DNA of 64,000 nt from an uncultured Trichococcus sp. (GCF_963667775.1 NZ_OY764015.1:2469001-2533000), one strand, 5' to 3'. Positions 55,802-64,000 are shown, counted from the stretch's first letter. Notes: generated from the letters alone by a model not told the origin. Numbers and translations: made by a program.

Positions 55802-57127
55802 ATGTGGTTTTCCATTAAACGAACCTTGAAAGGCAGTCATCCTGACCCAGAAAAATCACGGACTGAAAACAAGGGGATCGAAGTGGCGTCCGTTCCGCGG
55901 ACGTTAGTCTTTCCTTTGAATATGCATATCGGGGCTCCTGCGAAGCCTGTTGTAGCCGTTGGTGAACCCGTCAAAGCCGGAACGTTGATTGCAGCCGGAG
56001 TTGAAGGCATCTCGGCCCATGTGCATGCCTCCGTATCGGGGATTGTGCTGGCCATCGAAAAGCGCTTGACTGTCAAAGGTATGGCCGATTGTATCGTCAT
56101 CAAGAATGATGAGGCCTATGAAGCGGAAGCCTGGCCGGAACGTACGGAGGAATCCTTGACAAAAGCGGATATCCTGAAAGCGGTCAAAGATGCAGGCATC
56201 GTCGGTATGGGCGGCGCGCAGTTCCCGACGCACATAAAGTACGCGGTCGATGATCCTGGCAGCATCCATACCCTCATCTTGAATGGTGCAGAGTGTGAAC
56301 CCTATGCCACAGCCGATGATCGGCTTATGAGGGAACATCCTCAGGAAATCCTGCAAGGGATGACTCTGATCAAGCGCTTGTTCCCGATAGAGCAGGCCAT
56401 TGTCGGGATAGAAGCGAATAAACCGGATGCGATCCTGAGCATGGAGGAAGCGGCAAAAGGATTCGACGGCATCGTCATCCAGTCTTTGCCGGAGCTTTAT
56501 CCGCAAGGGGATGAAGAAACGCTCATTGCCACCATCACCGGGAAGCAAGTCCCTGCAGGCAAGCTGCCGAAAGATATCGGTGTCATCGTTTCGAATGTGG
56601 CGACCGCTTTCGCCGTCCAGCAAGCTGTATATGCCGGCAAGCCGCTCATCACAAGGGTAGTGACCGTTACCGGGACCCCGCTCAAAGAACCGAAAAACCT
56701 TCTGGTGCGCATCGGAACCCCGATCGAATCAGTGCTGGAGGACTGTGGAGGGTTCGCTGCAATTCCTGGTGCGATCATCCATGGCGGTCCGATGATGGGT
56801 CATGCTGTCGAAAATACTTCGGTTCCGATAGTGAAAGGGACTTCCATCATCCTGACGCAAACCGCTGAAGAGGCTGGTCTGGAAGAGAGGATGCCCTGCA
56901 TCCGCTGTGCCCAGTGCCTGGAAGTTTGTCCTGTCAAGTTACAGCCGGTATTGATCAGTGAAGCGTATGAACGCGGGGATATCAAACGGGCAGAGGAGCT
57001 TGGCGCCATGGACTGTATCGAATGCGGGAATTGCAGCTATATCTGTCCATCGAAGATTCCTTTATTGGATCATATTCGGGGAGCTAAACAGCGCATTCGT
57101 GAACAGCGGAAGGCAGGTGTGAAATGA
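55802..57127 (+). CDS. rnfC: RnfC-like electron-transport protein
   Basis: 441 residues, close to RnfC without the long C-terminal repeats of enteric homologues. In order: N-terminal barrel-sandwich domain (HIGAPAKPVVAVGEPVKAG), the FMN/NADH-binding region like complex I subunit 51K (GMGGAQFPTHIK, LNGAECEPYATADDR), SLBB domain and two [4Fe-4S] motifs, C366-x2-C369-x2-C372-x3-C376 and C405-x2-C408-x2-C411-x3-C415. It would oxidise NADH in the cytosol at the membrane. GAGGAG precedes the ATG; the stop overlaps rnfD. rnfA, B, E and G are absent here. Confidence 0.92.
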   Translation: MWFSIKRTLKGSHPDPEKSRTENKGIEVASVPRTLVFPLNMHIGAPAKPVVAVGEPVKAGTLIAAGVEGISAHVHASVSGIVLAIEKRLTVKGMADCIVIKNDEAYEAEAWPERTEESLTKADILKAVKDAGIVGMGGAQFPTHIKYAVDDPGSIHTLILNGAECEPYATADDRLMREHPQEILQGMTLIKRLFPIEQAIVGIEANKPDAILSMEEAAKGFDGIVIQSLPELYPQGDEETLIATITGKQVPAGKLPKDIGVIVSNVATAFAVQQAVYAGKPLITRVVTVTGTPLKEPKNLLVRIGTPIESVLEDCGGFAAIPGAIIHGGPMMGHAVENTSVPIVKGTSIILTQTAEEAGLEERMPCIRCAQCLEVCPVKLQPVLISEAYERGDIKRAEELGAMDCIECGNCSYICPSKIPLLDHIRGAKQRIREQRKAGVK

Positions 57128-58191
57128 TGGGAAACACAAAATTGCAAGAAGAAAACTTGGTCGTCAAAATGTCTCCGCATATCCGGGCAAAGAACACATC
57201 GCAATGGATCATGCTGCAAGTGATCATCGCGCTCCTGTTCCCGACGGTTGCCGGAACCATTATCTTCGGTCCGAAAGTGCTTGCTTTTGTTTTGGTTGGC
57301 GCGACAGCAGCGGCTTTTTCGGAATTTGTGTACCAAAAGCTGTTTGGCAAACAGGTGACCGTCAGTGATTTGAGTGCAGCTGTAACAGGCATGCTGATCG
57401 GATTGACGATGCCCTATGCTGCCAAGCTGTCGACGACCGCACTGCTGTCTGTTTTGGCGATCGTTATATTCAAGCAACTCTTCGGAGGCATCGGCCGCAA
57501 TGTCCTGAACCCAGCAGTAGCTGTCAGGATGGGATACCTTTTGCTTCCTTGGATTTGGCTGGAACTTTTCCCTCAATATGATGTCATCACCACGGCTAGC
57601 TCCAAAGATGCTGTTTTGGCGAAGTTTGTGACGACCGGTGCAACAGATGCAGTTGATGCCGTATCCAGTTCGACACCCCTTTACCATATCGGTGGTGGCG
57701 CTACGGCAGTGAAAGAGGGATTGCCGGACTTGCAAAGAATCTTCTTCGGCTACGAGATGGGCGGGTACGGTGGAGCTGTTGGTGAAACATGCAAATTTGC
57801 CATTTTGATTGCCTTGTTGTATCTGATTCTCCGCCGCATCGTCAATCCGAAGATTCCTTTGTTGTACTTTGCGACCTGCGCCGTCATTGCGCTTTTGAAA
57901 TCCGGATTTGATTTCGAGTTCATGCTCTATCATCTGTTTACAGGGGCCATCATTTTCGGCGGAGTCTTCATGATTACCGATTATACGACGGGTGGACTCA
58001 CGCCTATGGGGCAGACGATTTTTGCTGTAGGGTGCGGTATCCTTACGATGGCATTCCGCTTTGGGGATTACTCTCCGGGAGGGGTCGGTTTTGCGATTTT
58101 GATCATGAATCTGTTGATTCCGGTTATAGATCGGTTTACGTCTCCGAAAATCGTTGGCCACGAAAAAAGGCCGAAAGCTTTCAGAAGTTGA
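57124..58191 (+). CDS. rnfD: RnfD-like membrane flavoprotein
   Basis: 355 residues, about ten spans, RnfD/NqrB family. Family blocks: MLIGLTMPYAAKLS and GGIGRNVLNPAVAVR. The expected covalent-FMN site appears as AVSSSTPL with Thr184; the usual RnfD/NqrB form has Ala-Thr, so SST is a variant to verify. It shares ATGA with rnfC. With RnfC it could carry electrons from NADH across the membrane to an external flavin. ApbE encoded 5 kb downstream could attach its FMN. Confidence 0.92.
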   Translation: MMGNTKLQEENLVVKMSPHIRAKNTSQWIMLQVIIALLFPTVAGTIIFGPKVLAFVLVGATAAAFSEFVYQKLFGKQVTVSDLSAAVTGMLIGLTMPYAAKLSTTALLSVLAIVIFKQLFGGIGRNVLNPAVAVRMGYLLLPWIWLELFPQYDVITTASSKDAVLAKFVTTGATDAVDAVSSSTPLYHIGGGATAVKEGLPDLQRIFFGYEMGGYGGAVGETCKFAILIALLYLILRRIVNPKIPLLYFATCAVIALLKSGFDFEFMLYHLFTGAIIFGGVFMITDYTTGGLTPMGQTIFAVGCGILTMAFRFGDYSPGGVGFAILIMNLLIPVIDRFTSPKIVGHEKRPKAFRS

Positions 58192-58289
58192 CGCGCTAAG
58201 CGCTGGCTTTATCATTGAACCTATTCCGAACAGTCTGCCAGAAGTTATTTTTGGGGGACTGTTTTTTATTTGTGGAAAACTCTCAGGTT

Positions 58290-58318
58290 TTGCATGGACA
58301 ATTATTCACAAGTACACT
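58290..58318 (+). promoter_or_regulatory. Promoter of ndh2
   Basis: TTGCAT and TACACT are separated by 17 nt. A half Rex-like sequence, TTCACAA, lies in the spacer, but no matching second half is present. Confidence 0.5.
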
Positions 58319-58396
58319 ATACTTATAAAAGTGGTTATTTTAAATAAGTGAATAGGCGCAGGGATGCGCTGGACATAGAAAAAAGGAGACTACCTA

Positions 58397-60265
58397 ATGA
58401 GTAAGAAGAATATTGTGGTTGTGGGAGCAGGTTTCGCCGGTGTGGCCGCCGCGAAGAAATTGTCCCGACATTTCAAAAAAAATCCGGATGTCTTGATCAC
58501 TTTGATCGACAGACATTCCTACCAGACATATATGACCGAGTTGCATGAGGTGGCGGCGGGACGTGTGCAGCCCGATGCGATCCAATACGATCTGCAACGT
58601 CTGTTCAGCCGTAACCGGAACGTGGACATCGTCACTGACGAAGTGACCCATGTGGACCGTGAGAAGAAAGTCGTGACGACCAGCAGCCACAGCTTCAGCT
58701 ATGATTACCTGATCCTGGCAATGGGCGGAGAACCGAATACGTTCAACGTACCGGGCGTTGACGAGCATGCCTTCACGATGTGGTCTTGGGAAGATGCGAA
58801 CAAAATTCGCCGTCATATCCAGGATACGGTCGAAGCAGCCGCAAATGAACATGATGATGCGAAGCGCAAAGCGATGCTGACGGCAGTAGTCAGTGGGGCT
58901 GGTTTTACCGGCGTGGAACTGGTCGGCGACTTGATGGAATGGAAAGACTATCTGGCAAAAGCCAACAAGTTGGATCCGGCTGAATTCAGCCTCTATCTGG
59001 TTGAAGCTGCACCACAGATTTTGGGCGTCGTAACCGAAAAGGAACAACAAAAAGCTGAGAAATACATGCTGAAAAAAGGCATCCAGATCATCAAAGGCAA
59101 TGGGGTCGCCAACGTCAAGAAGGACAGCGTCGAGTTGTCTGACGGAACGGTGATTCCGACACACACGCTGATCTGGACGGCAGGTGTAAAAGCCAACACG
59201 GATGCAGCGGCTTACGGCATCGAGCAAGCAAGAGCGGGCCGTTTGGTAGCCAACAAATACATGGAAGCGAAAGATTCCGAAGGCGTCTACTTGGCGGGTG
59301 ACTTGGTCTACTACGAAGAGCCTGACAAAGACAACGCACCGGTCCCGCAAATCGTTCAATCCGCGGAACAAACAGGGCACACAGCCGCAGCCAACATCAT
59401 TGCCTCCATTGAAGGTACTGAGAAGCACGAACACAAAGGCACCTACCAAGGATTCATGATTTCGATCGGTTCCCGTTATGGCGTTGCCTACTTGATGGAC
59501 AAAATCCATTTGAGCGGTTTCTTCGCGATGCTTGTGAAGCACATCGTGAATTTATTCTACTTCATGACGATCGGCTCAGGCTATTATTTCGTGCAATACA
59601 TCTATCATGAATTCTTCCATATTAAAGACAAACGCAACATTTTCCGTGGGCACTTGTCCCGTTTGGGCAATGTACTCTGGGCACTGCCGTTGCGCGTCTT
59701 CTATGGCAGCATGTGGACATGGGAAGCGCTCAAGAAGATCTACGGCCTGTACGGTACGACTTCTTGGTTCGGCGATGATGTCGTCCTGCCGTTCGCTTGG
59801 CTGAAGGAAGCGACGACCGGTGCATCCGAAGCTGTAACGGAAACAGTCAGTCATCCTGTCTTCGGTTTGAGCTATGCATACGGTGAAGAACCGATGATGA
59901 TCTTCAAAGAAGCACCTGAGTGGTTCAACAGCATCATGAAAATCATGATCCCGAACGTGGAAATGGCTTTGTTCTTCCAGAAATTCATGACAATCGTCGA
60001 GTTGCTGATCGGTTTGGCGATCATCGCGGGCTTGTTCACGTTCTTGGCGAATGCCGCAACAATCGCATTGGTGATTTCGTTCTCCTTATCCGGCATGTTC
60101 TACTGGGTGAACATGTGGTTCATTCCGGTGGCCATCGCCTTGATGAACGGTTCAGGCAGAGCCTTCGGGTTGGACTACTATGTGATTCCGTGGATCCAGA
60201 AGAAACTTGACAACTGGTGGTACGGTAAGACAAAATCAATCTATAGACCGGGCGTCGGTCAATAA
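58397..60265 (+). CDS. ndh2: Type II NADH dehydrogenase with C-terminal membrane extension (Ndh2)
   Basis: 622 residues against ~400 for ordinary NDH-2. Residues 1-~385 are the two-Rossmann flavoprotein: FAD-binding VVGAGFAGVAAA (~8-19), NADH-binding VVSGAGFTGVELVG (~170) and the second FAD block GVYLAGD. Residues ~385-622 have several hydrophobic spans (around 385-405, 535-590) of DoxX-like character. This two-part form is the EET-specific Ndh2 known from Listeria, which reduces a separate demethylmenaquinone pool. AAAAGGAG precedes the ATG. Confidence 0.93.
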   Translation: MSKKNIVVVGAGFAGVAAAKKLSRHFKKNPDVLITLIDRHSYQTYMTELHEVAAGRVQPDAIQYDLQRLFSRNRNVDIVTDEVTHVDREKKVVTTSSHSFSYDYLILAMGGEPNTFNVPGVDEHAFTMWSWEDANKIRRHIQDTVEAAANEHDDAKRKAMLTAVVSGAGFTGVELVGDLMEWKDYLAKANKLDPAEFSLYLVEAAPQILGVVTEKEQQKAEKYMLKKGIQIIKGNGVANVKKDSVELSDGTVIPTHTLIWTAGVKANTDAAAYGIEQARAGRLVANKYMEAKDSEGVYLAGDLVYYEEPDKDNAPVPQIVQSAEQTGHTAAANIIASIEGTEKHEHKGTYQGFMISIGSRYGVAYLMDKIHLSGFFAMLVKHIVNLFYFMTIGSGYYFVQYIYHEFFHIKDKRNIFRGHLSRLGNVLWALPLRVFYGSMWTWEALKKIYGLYGTTSWFGDDVVLPFAWLKEATTGASEAVTETVSHPVFGLSYAYGEEPMMIFKEAPEWFNSIMKIMIPNVEMALFFQKFMTIVELLIGLAIIAGLFTFLANAATIALVISFSLSGMFYWVNMWFIPVAIALMNGSGRAFGLDYYVIPWIQKKLDNWWYGKTKSIYRPGVGQ

Positions 60266-60277
60266 TAACGATCTAAC

Positions 60278-60317
60278 AGGGTTAAGGTGGGGAGACTTGC
60301 CTTAACCCTTTTCTTTT
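60278..60317 (+). terminator. Terminator or attenuator between ndh2 and eetA
   Basis: AGGGTTAAGG and CCTTAACCCT, 12-nt loop, followed by TTTCTTTTC, directly before the eetA ribosome-binding site. Confidence 0.75.
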
Positions 60318-60337
60318 CGAAGGAGAGGGATGGGGAA

Positions 60338-60763
60338 ATGAGAAAGTACCTGAGAATGATCCGCAGAGGCGATCTGCTCATCATCCTTTTTTTGATGGCG
60401 GCTTCCTTCCTGCCGTTGGGAGTCTTCAGCTATCATCAAGCCAACGCAGAGAGCGCGGATAAAATTGCGGTCGTCAGCGTTGACGGAAAAGTGGTGAAGG
60501 AGTTTGTCCTGAAGGATGATGGAAAAACGGAAACGTTTGTTTTCCATGATGACCATGGGCATGAGAACGTGATCGTGCGCGAAGGGGATCAAATCCGGAT
60601 TGATTCCGCCGATTGCGATGACCAATTGTGTGTGCGCATGGGCGCTAAGGATGACATCGGGGAGACGATCATGTGTCTGCCGAACCGTGTGCTGGTGGAA
60701 GTTCGCGGCGCTGATGGAGCTTCCACTGATGAAGATGAAGAGGCCCTCGACATCATCTCCTGA
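60338..60763 (+). CDS. eetA: EetA-like protein (NusG domain II)
   Basis: 141 residues from ATG 60338 (AGGAGAGGG upstream). One N-terminal span (~12-30), then an extracytoplasmic NusG_II beta-domain with DSADCDDQLCVRMG, where two Cys are five apart as in the family, and a Ser/Asp/Glu tail. In Listeria EetA is needed for ferric iron reduction together with EetB. It is followed 34 nt later by the polyprenyl synthase gene. Confidence 0.87.
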   Translation: MRKYLRMIRRGDLLIILFLMAASFLPLGVFSYHQANAESADKIAVVSVDGKVVKEFVLKDDGKTETFVFHDDHGHENVIVREGDQIRIDSADCDDQLCVRMGAKDDIGETIMCLPNRVLVEVRGADGASTDEDEEALDIIS

Positions 60764-60797
60764 CAAATACCTAAGGGCAGAACAAAAGGAGTTTTGT

Positions 60798-61778
60798 ATG
60801 AAAATTCATTCGATGTGGGACCAATATCCGCTGTTGCAGTCGGAATTGGTCGCCACCAATGAGCTGTTGGAAAAAAACATAACGCTCAAGAACCAGGCGG
60901 TCAGGGAAGCGATTCTGGCTAGGCTGCTTTCGGGCGGAAAAATGCTGCGTCCGGCCTATTGCCTGCTGTTTTCCCACTATTCCCCGCAACGGGATGCGGA
61001 GCGGGCGCAGGCGATTGCGGCCGCGGTTGAGCTTTTGCATACCGCAACGCTGATGCATGATGATGTGATTGATGAAGCCGGCACCCGCCGAGGCCAGGAG
61101 ACGATGAACCGGGCATTCGGCAATCAGATTGCCGTCTATTCGGGGGATTACCTCTTCACGGTCTGCTTCCGGCTACTGTCCCAGTATGCCGGCAACGCCG
61201 ATGTGCTGAAGCTCGATACGACCGGGATGGAGAGCATCCTGATCGGCGAGCTGAACCAGATGGATATGCGCTACAATCCGAACATGCGCATGCGCGATTA
61301 CTTGCGCCAGATTCAGGGAAAGACGGCCCAACTGTTCGCGCTGAGCTGCTATGCCGGGGCCTATGGTTCGGACGAGGACGAGAAGTTTGCGCAGTTGGCC
61401 TACCGAATCGGTCACGATATCGGCATGGCCTTTCAGGTCATGGATGATGTTTTGGACTACACGCAGGACGAAGAAACATTGGGTAAACCGGCTTTGAGCG
61501 ACTTTCGCAACGGCATCTACACCGCGCCTGTGCTGTATGCGATGCAGGCCGACCGGAAGGTGTTTGCTCCTTACATCGCAAAGGGGGCGGATGTGACAGA
61601 GGAGGAACTTGCGAAGATCCATGCTTTGGTGGAACGCTATGGCGGTAATCGCGCCGCACAGGCTTTGGCCAAGAAGTACACAACCAAAGCGCTGAAACTG
61701 ATCAAAAAATTGCCGGACCATCCCGTAAAGGAAACGCTAACGAAATTAACTGAGCAATTGCTTTATCGCAATATGTAG
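60798..61778 (+). CDS. dmkB: Polyprenyl diphosphate synthase (DmkB/HepT-like)
   Basis: 326 residues from ATG 60798 (AAAAGGAG 6 nt upstream). All-helical trans-isoprenyl synthase: first Asp-rich motif HDDVIDE (D88, D89, D92), GGKMLRP and second motif MDDVLDY (~216-220). It builds the isoprenoid tail for demethylmenaquinone, the lipid carrier of EET. Chain length cannot be read from the sequence here. Confidence 0.9.
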   Translation: MKIHSMWDQYPLLQSELVATNELLEKNITLKNQAVREAILARLLSGGKMLRPAYCLLFSHYSPQRDAERAQAIAAAVELLHTATLMHDDVIDEAGTRRGQETMNRAFGNQIAVYSGDYLFTVCFRLLSQYAGNADVLKLDTTGMESILIGELNQMDMRYNPNMRMRDYLRQIQGKTAQLFALSCYAGAYGSDEDEKFAQLAYRIGHDIGMAFQVMDDVLDYTQDEETLGKPALSDFRNGIYTAPVLYAMQADRKVFAPYIAKGADVTEEELAKIHALVERYGGNRAAQALAKKYTTKALKLIKKLPDHPVKETLTKLTEQLLYRNM

Positions 61779-61924
61779 CGAATCTGTAAGGGCACATTTC
61801 GTGGAGGTAGCCTCTCGTTTAGAGATAAATATTAGAAAATAATAGTTTTTGCTAAATATACGGCTTTTATTTGGCTAAAGATGTAACAAATGGTATGATA
61901 AGTAAGTGGATAGATATAGGGGGC

Positions 61925-61958
61925 TTGTGATTGGTATCACATATCTAGCCATTATAAT
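61925..61958 (+). promoter_or_regulatory. Promoter of the FMN lipoprotein with Rex/FNR-like operator
   Basis: The palindrome TTGTGA-N6-TCACAT (61925-61942) matches the Rex box TTGTGA-N6-TCACAA except at the last base and contains a perfect TGTGA-N6-TCACA (Crp/FNR family). It covers a TTGGTA -35 (61931-61936); TATAAT is at 61953-61958, 16 nt away. Repression by Rex until NADH rises would be logical; which regulator binds is not known. Confidence 0.65.
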
Positions 61959-61983
61959 AAAAAAGAACAGGGTGGGATAGATT

Positions 61984-62529
61984 ATGGAATTAAAGAAAAC
62001 GTTATCTACAGCAACTCTTTTGTTGGCATCAACTTTCGTATTAGCAGCTTGCGGAGGTGCCGATACAGACACAGAAACTGAATCTTCAGAAGTGGCTTCA
62101 TCCGAAGTTGTAGCTGAGTCTTCTTCAGAAGCTACTTCAGAAGCGGCAGCTGAATTACAGGACGGCACGTACACATTGGTTGAAAAGAACTTCGACACAC
62201 GTGGCTGGAAAACTGAATTCTCGATCACTGTCGTGGACGGCAAAATCACAGAGTCAACTTTTGACAACGTGAACGAAGCCGGCGTGAAAAAATCCGAAGA
62301 TGCAGACTACCAAGCGAACATGTCAGAAAAAGTTGGCGTAGGCCCTGCTGACTACTTCCCAGCATACAACAGCCAATTGGTTGAAACACAAGATCCTGAA
62401 GCGGTGGAAGTCGTTACTGGCGCTACAAGCTCTTATGATGCATTTAAAGAGTATGCTCCATTGTTGGTTGAAGCAGCTGAAGCTGGCGACACAACTACAA
62501 TCGAAATCGATAACGTAGTCGCAGAATAA
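61984..62529 (+). CDS. FMN-binding surface lipoprotein (PplA-like, single domain)
   Basis: 181 residues. Signal peptide with lipobox FVLAAC, lipidated Cys23. Residues 24-60 form a Ser/Glu/Ala/Thr linker likely to span the wall; ~62-170 is one FMN_bind domain starting LQDGTYTLVEKNFDTRGW. The ApbE target motif VVTGATSSYDAF puts the FMN on Thr148. Listeria PplA has two such domains; one here is also the RnfG arrangement. It is the expected terminal carrier to outside acceptors. GGTGGG precedes the ATG. Confidence 0.9.
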   Translation: MELKKTLSTATLLLASTFVLAACGGADTDTETESSEVASSEVVAESSSEATSEAAAELQDGTYTLVEKNFDTRGWKTEFSITVVDGKITESTFDNVNEAGVKKSEDADYQANMSEKVGVGPADYFPAYNSQLVETQDPEAVEVVTGATSSYDAFKEYAPLLVEAAEAGDTTTIEIDNVVAE

Positions 62530-62548
62530 GCTGGTTTTCTGCTTTTTT
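62519..62548 (+). terminator. Terminator after the FMN lipoprotein gene
   Basis: GCAGAA and TTCTGC pair around the stop codon, followed by TTTTTT. A second stem, GACAGGTAGG/CCTGCCTGTC plus TTTTT (62581-62620), follows before apbE. Confidence 0.75.
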
Positions 62549-62643
62549 AGGCGGAATCAGGAATAAAAAAGATTATAATAGACAGGTAGGGACAGCGTTC
62601 TTGTTCCTGCCTGTCTTTTTAAATGCAGATATGGGGTGAATCG

Positions 62644-63699
62644 ATGAAGAAATATATAAATATGGCCGGAGTGGCGAGTGTGCTATCGCTGGCGCTGCTT
62701 TTCGGAGGCTGCGGCAATGGGGATGCGCCGGGGCTTTTGAAAGAGCCGTACGAGAAAACGGAATTCCTGATGGGGACCTATGTGACGGTGCGCGTCTACG
62801 ATGAAGGGAAGGAGGCTGTGCTGGAAAAGGCCTTCGACCGCGTAGAGGAGCTGGCGGATAAAATTACAGTGAATGAACCGGGATCGGAGATCGATGCGAT
62901 CAATGCTGCGGCAGGTGCGGAGGTGGAGCTGTCGGAGAGTGTTTATCCGTTGGTACGGAGCGCTTGGGATTACAGCGAAGCATCCAATGGTAATTTTGAT
63001 CTGTCGATCGGGCCGATCACGGAGCTGTGGCATATCGGCTTCGAAGATGCCCGCAAGCCGGAGCAGAGCGAAATCGATGCGGCGTTGCCGTTGGTTGATT
63101 ATGAGCGCGTCGTGCTGGATGATGCGGCAAAGACTGTTCAGTTGATGGATGAAGGGATGCTGATCGACTTGGGCGCCATCGCCAAGGGCTACATCACCGA
63201 CGAAGTGAAGGCGTTGCTGGTGGAGGAAGGTGTGACGACCGCCATCATCGATCTCGGCGGCAACGTCTATGTGTTGGGTGGATCACCGCTGCGCGAAGGG
63301 GAGTCCTGGAACGTGGGCATCCAGGATCCATTGGCAGTGCGCGGGGAAACCATCGGAAAGACGAAGCAAAAGAATCGTTCGATCGTGACTTCGGGCATCT
63401 ATGAACGCTACATCGAAGTGGATGGGGTCAGCTACCACCATCTGATGGATCCGGAAACGGGCTATCCGTTCGATAACGACATCGCCGGCGTGTCGATCTT
63501 ATCCGAAAAATCGATCGACGGGGATGCTCTCTCGACGCTTGTGTTCGGTCTAGGTGTCGAAGCGGGGCTGGCCTACGTCAACGAACGCGGCGATATTGAA
63601 GCCGTTTTTGTCACAAAGGACAAGAAAGTCTACGTTTCTGAAGGGTTGACGGATAATTTTGAACTGACGAATGACGATTACGTTTGGGAAAATGAATAG
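62644..63699 (+). CDS. fmnB: FAD:protein FMN transferase (ApbE/FmnB)
   Basis: 351 residues from ATG 62644 (GGGGTGA upstream). Lipobox LFGGC anchors it outside. The ApbE fold has MGTYVTV at the start, LDLGAIAKGY-like IDLGAIAKGYITDE (~180), HHLMDPETGYP (~260) and DGDALST (~295), which bind Mg2+ and FAD. It attaches FMN to Thr in (S/T)GAT(S/A) motifs, such as that of the adjacent lipoprotein, and possibly RnfD. It is followed 11 nt later by dmkA. Confidence 0.93.
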   Translation: MKKYINMAGVASVLSLALLFGGCGNGDAPGLLKEPYEKTEFLMGTYVTVRVYDEGKEAVLEKAFDRVEELADKITVNEPGSEIDAINAAAGAEVELSESVYPLVRSAWDYSEASNGNFDLSIGPITELWHIGFEDARKPEQSEIDAALPLVDYERVVLDDAAKTVQLMDEGMLIDLGAIAKGYITDEVKALLVEEGVTTAIIDLGGNVYVLGGSPLREGESWNVGIQDPLAVRGETIGKTKQKNRSIVTSGIYERYIEVDGVSYHHLMDPETGYPFDNDIAGVSILSEKSIDGDALSTLVFGLGVEAGLAYVNERGDIEAVFVTKDKKVYVSEGLTDNFELTNDDYVWENE

Positions 63700-63710
63700 G
63701 GGTGAAAGAG

Positions 63711-64000
63711 ATGAATGTACCTGGATTTTTGGAATTTGTGGAAATCAAGACAAAATTGGCGAGTTTGTTTCCGTTTGTGTTGGGGACTTTGTTTACGCTC
63801 TACCGTTTCGGCAGCATCAATGCGCTGAATACAATTTTATTCTTCATCGCCATGGTCGTTTTTGATATGGCGACGACTGCCATCAACAACACGATGGACT
63901 ATGTGAAGGCGAAGAATCTGGTTTATCGTGATGAGGAAAACATCCTCGGGAAAGCTGGGATTTCCGTCGGACAGGCTGCGAAAATAATCATTTCGATGAT
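63711..64000 (+). CDS. dmkA: DmkA-like UbiA-family prenyltransferase, 5' part
   Basis: ATG 63711 follows GGGGTGAAAGAG, and the frame stays open to the window end (96 codons). The visible part has membrane helices and the first Asp-rich site INNTMDYVKAKN of UbiA/MenA enzymes. It likely prenylates 1,4-dihydroxy-2-naphthoate to give the demethylmenaquinone used in EET, with the tail made by DmkB. Confidence 0.85.
   Translation, partial: MNVPGFLEFVEIKTKLASLFPFVLGTLFTLYRFGSINALNTILFFIAMVVFDMATTAINNTMDYVKAKNLVYRDEENILGKAGISVGQAAKIIISM

Noticed and set aside
57070-58215. 381-codon minus-strand reading frame
   Set aside because: It is antisense to rnfD and encodes a low-complexity basic protein without a family signature.
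58290-58318. Rex operator in the ndh2 promoter
   Set aside because: Only a half-site (TTCACAA) is present; the second half does not match.

Overview
The window looks like chromosomal DNA of a mid-GC member of the Lactobacillales, most likely Carnobacteriaceae and Trichococcus-like. This is an inference from gene content and order (radA-yacL-gltX-cysE-cysS-mrnC-rlmB-yacP without disA/ispDF, an msm-type raffinose operon, a flavin-based electron-transfer locus). No rRNA, tRNA or CRISPR-Cas genes were found.

Layout. 0-7 kb: the end of an aldo/keto reductase gene, a YtrA-type GntR/ABC operon with two palindromic operators, an SDR enzyme with a C-terminal zinc-ribbon-like tail, a lipoprotein and an AraC regulator. 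7-19 kb: an alpha-galactoside system in which MsmEFG import the sugar, sucrose phosphorylase and GH36 alpha-galactosidase cleave it, and a distant MsmK energises the importer; the msmE and msmK promoters share a 16-nt motif. A ring-cleaving dioxygenase and a cytoplasmic alpha-amylase lie between. 19-28 kb: dut, radA and the translation/cysteine cluster. 28-30 kb: a small membrane protein with a YbjQ-family protein, and an isolated purC. 30-40 kb: a more A+T-rich island with an AraC regulator, GH3, a ribose-type ABC importer with two permeases, and GH2. 40-44 kb: an MFS exporter, an aldo/keto reductase, an NTF2-like protein and an orphan HTH protein. 44-53 kb: a fructose-family PTS with a GatZ/KbaZ-like protein and transketolase; its MtlR/BglG-type activator is split by a complete 1402-bp IS4-family element with a 9-bp target duplication. 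53-55 kb: a HAD phosphatase and a SigH/ComX-like sigma factor.

54.9-64 kb: an extracellular electron transfer locus: eetB, an RnfC/RnfD pair, membrane-extended ndh2, eetA, a polyprenyl synthase (dmkB), a single-domain FMN lipoprotein, the flavin transferase apbE/fmnB and the start of dmkA. The expected flow is NADH to Ndh2 to demethylmenaquinone to EetA/EetB to the flavinylated lipoprotein. The RnfC/RnfD pair, without the other Rnf subunits, is unusual and could be a second electron entry. A Rex/FNR-like palindrome overlaps the lipoprotein promoter.

Three intergenic regions (17.46-17.59, 27.89-28.01 and 54.62-54.74 kb) carry the same unexplained architecture: three 26-27-nt hairpins separated by exactly 24 nt, with compensatory base changes between copies.
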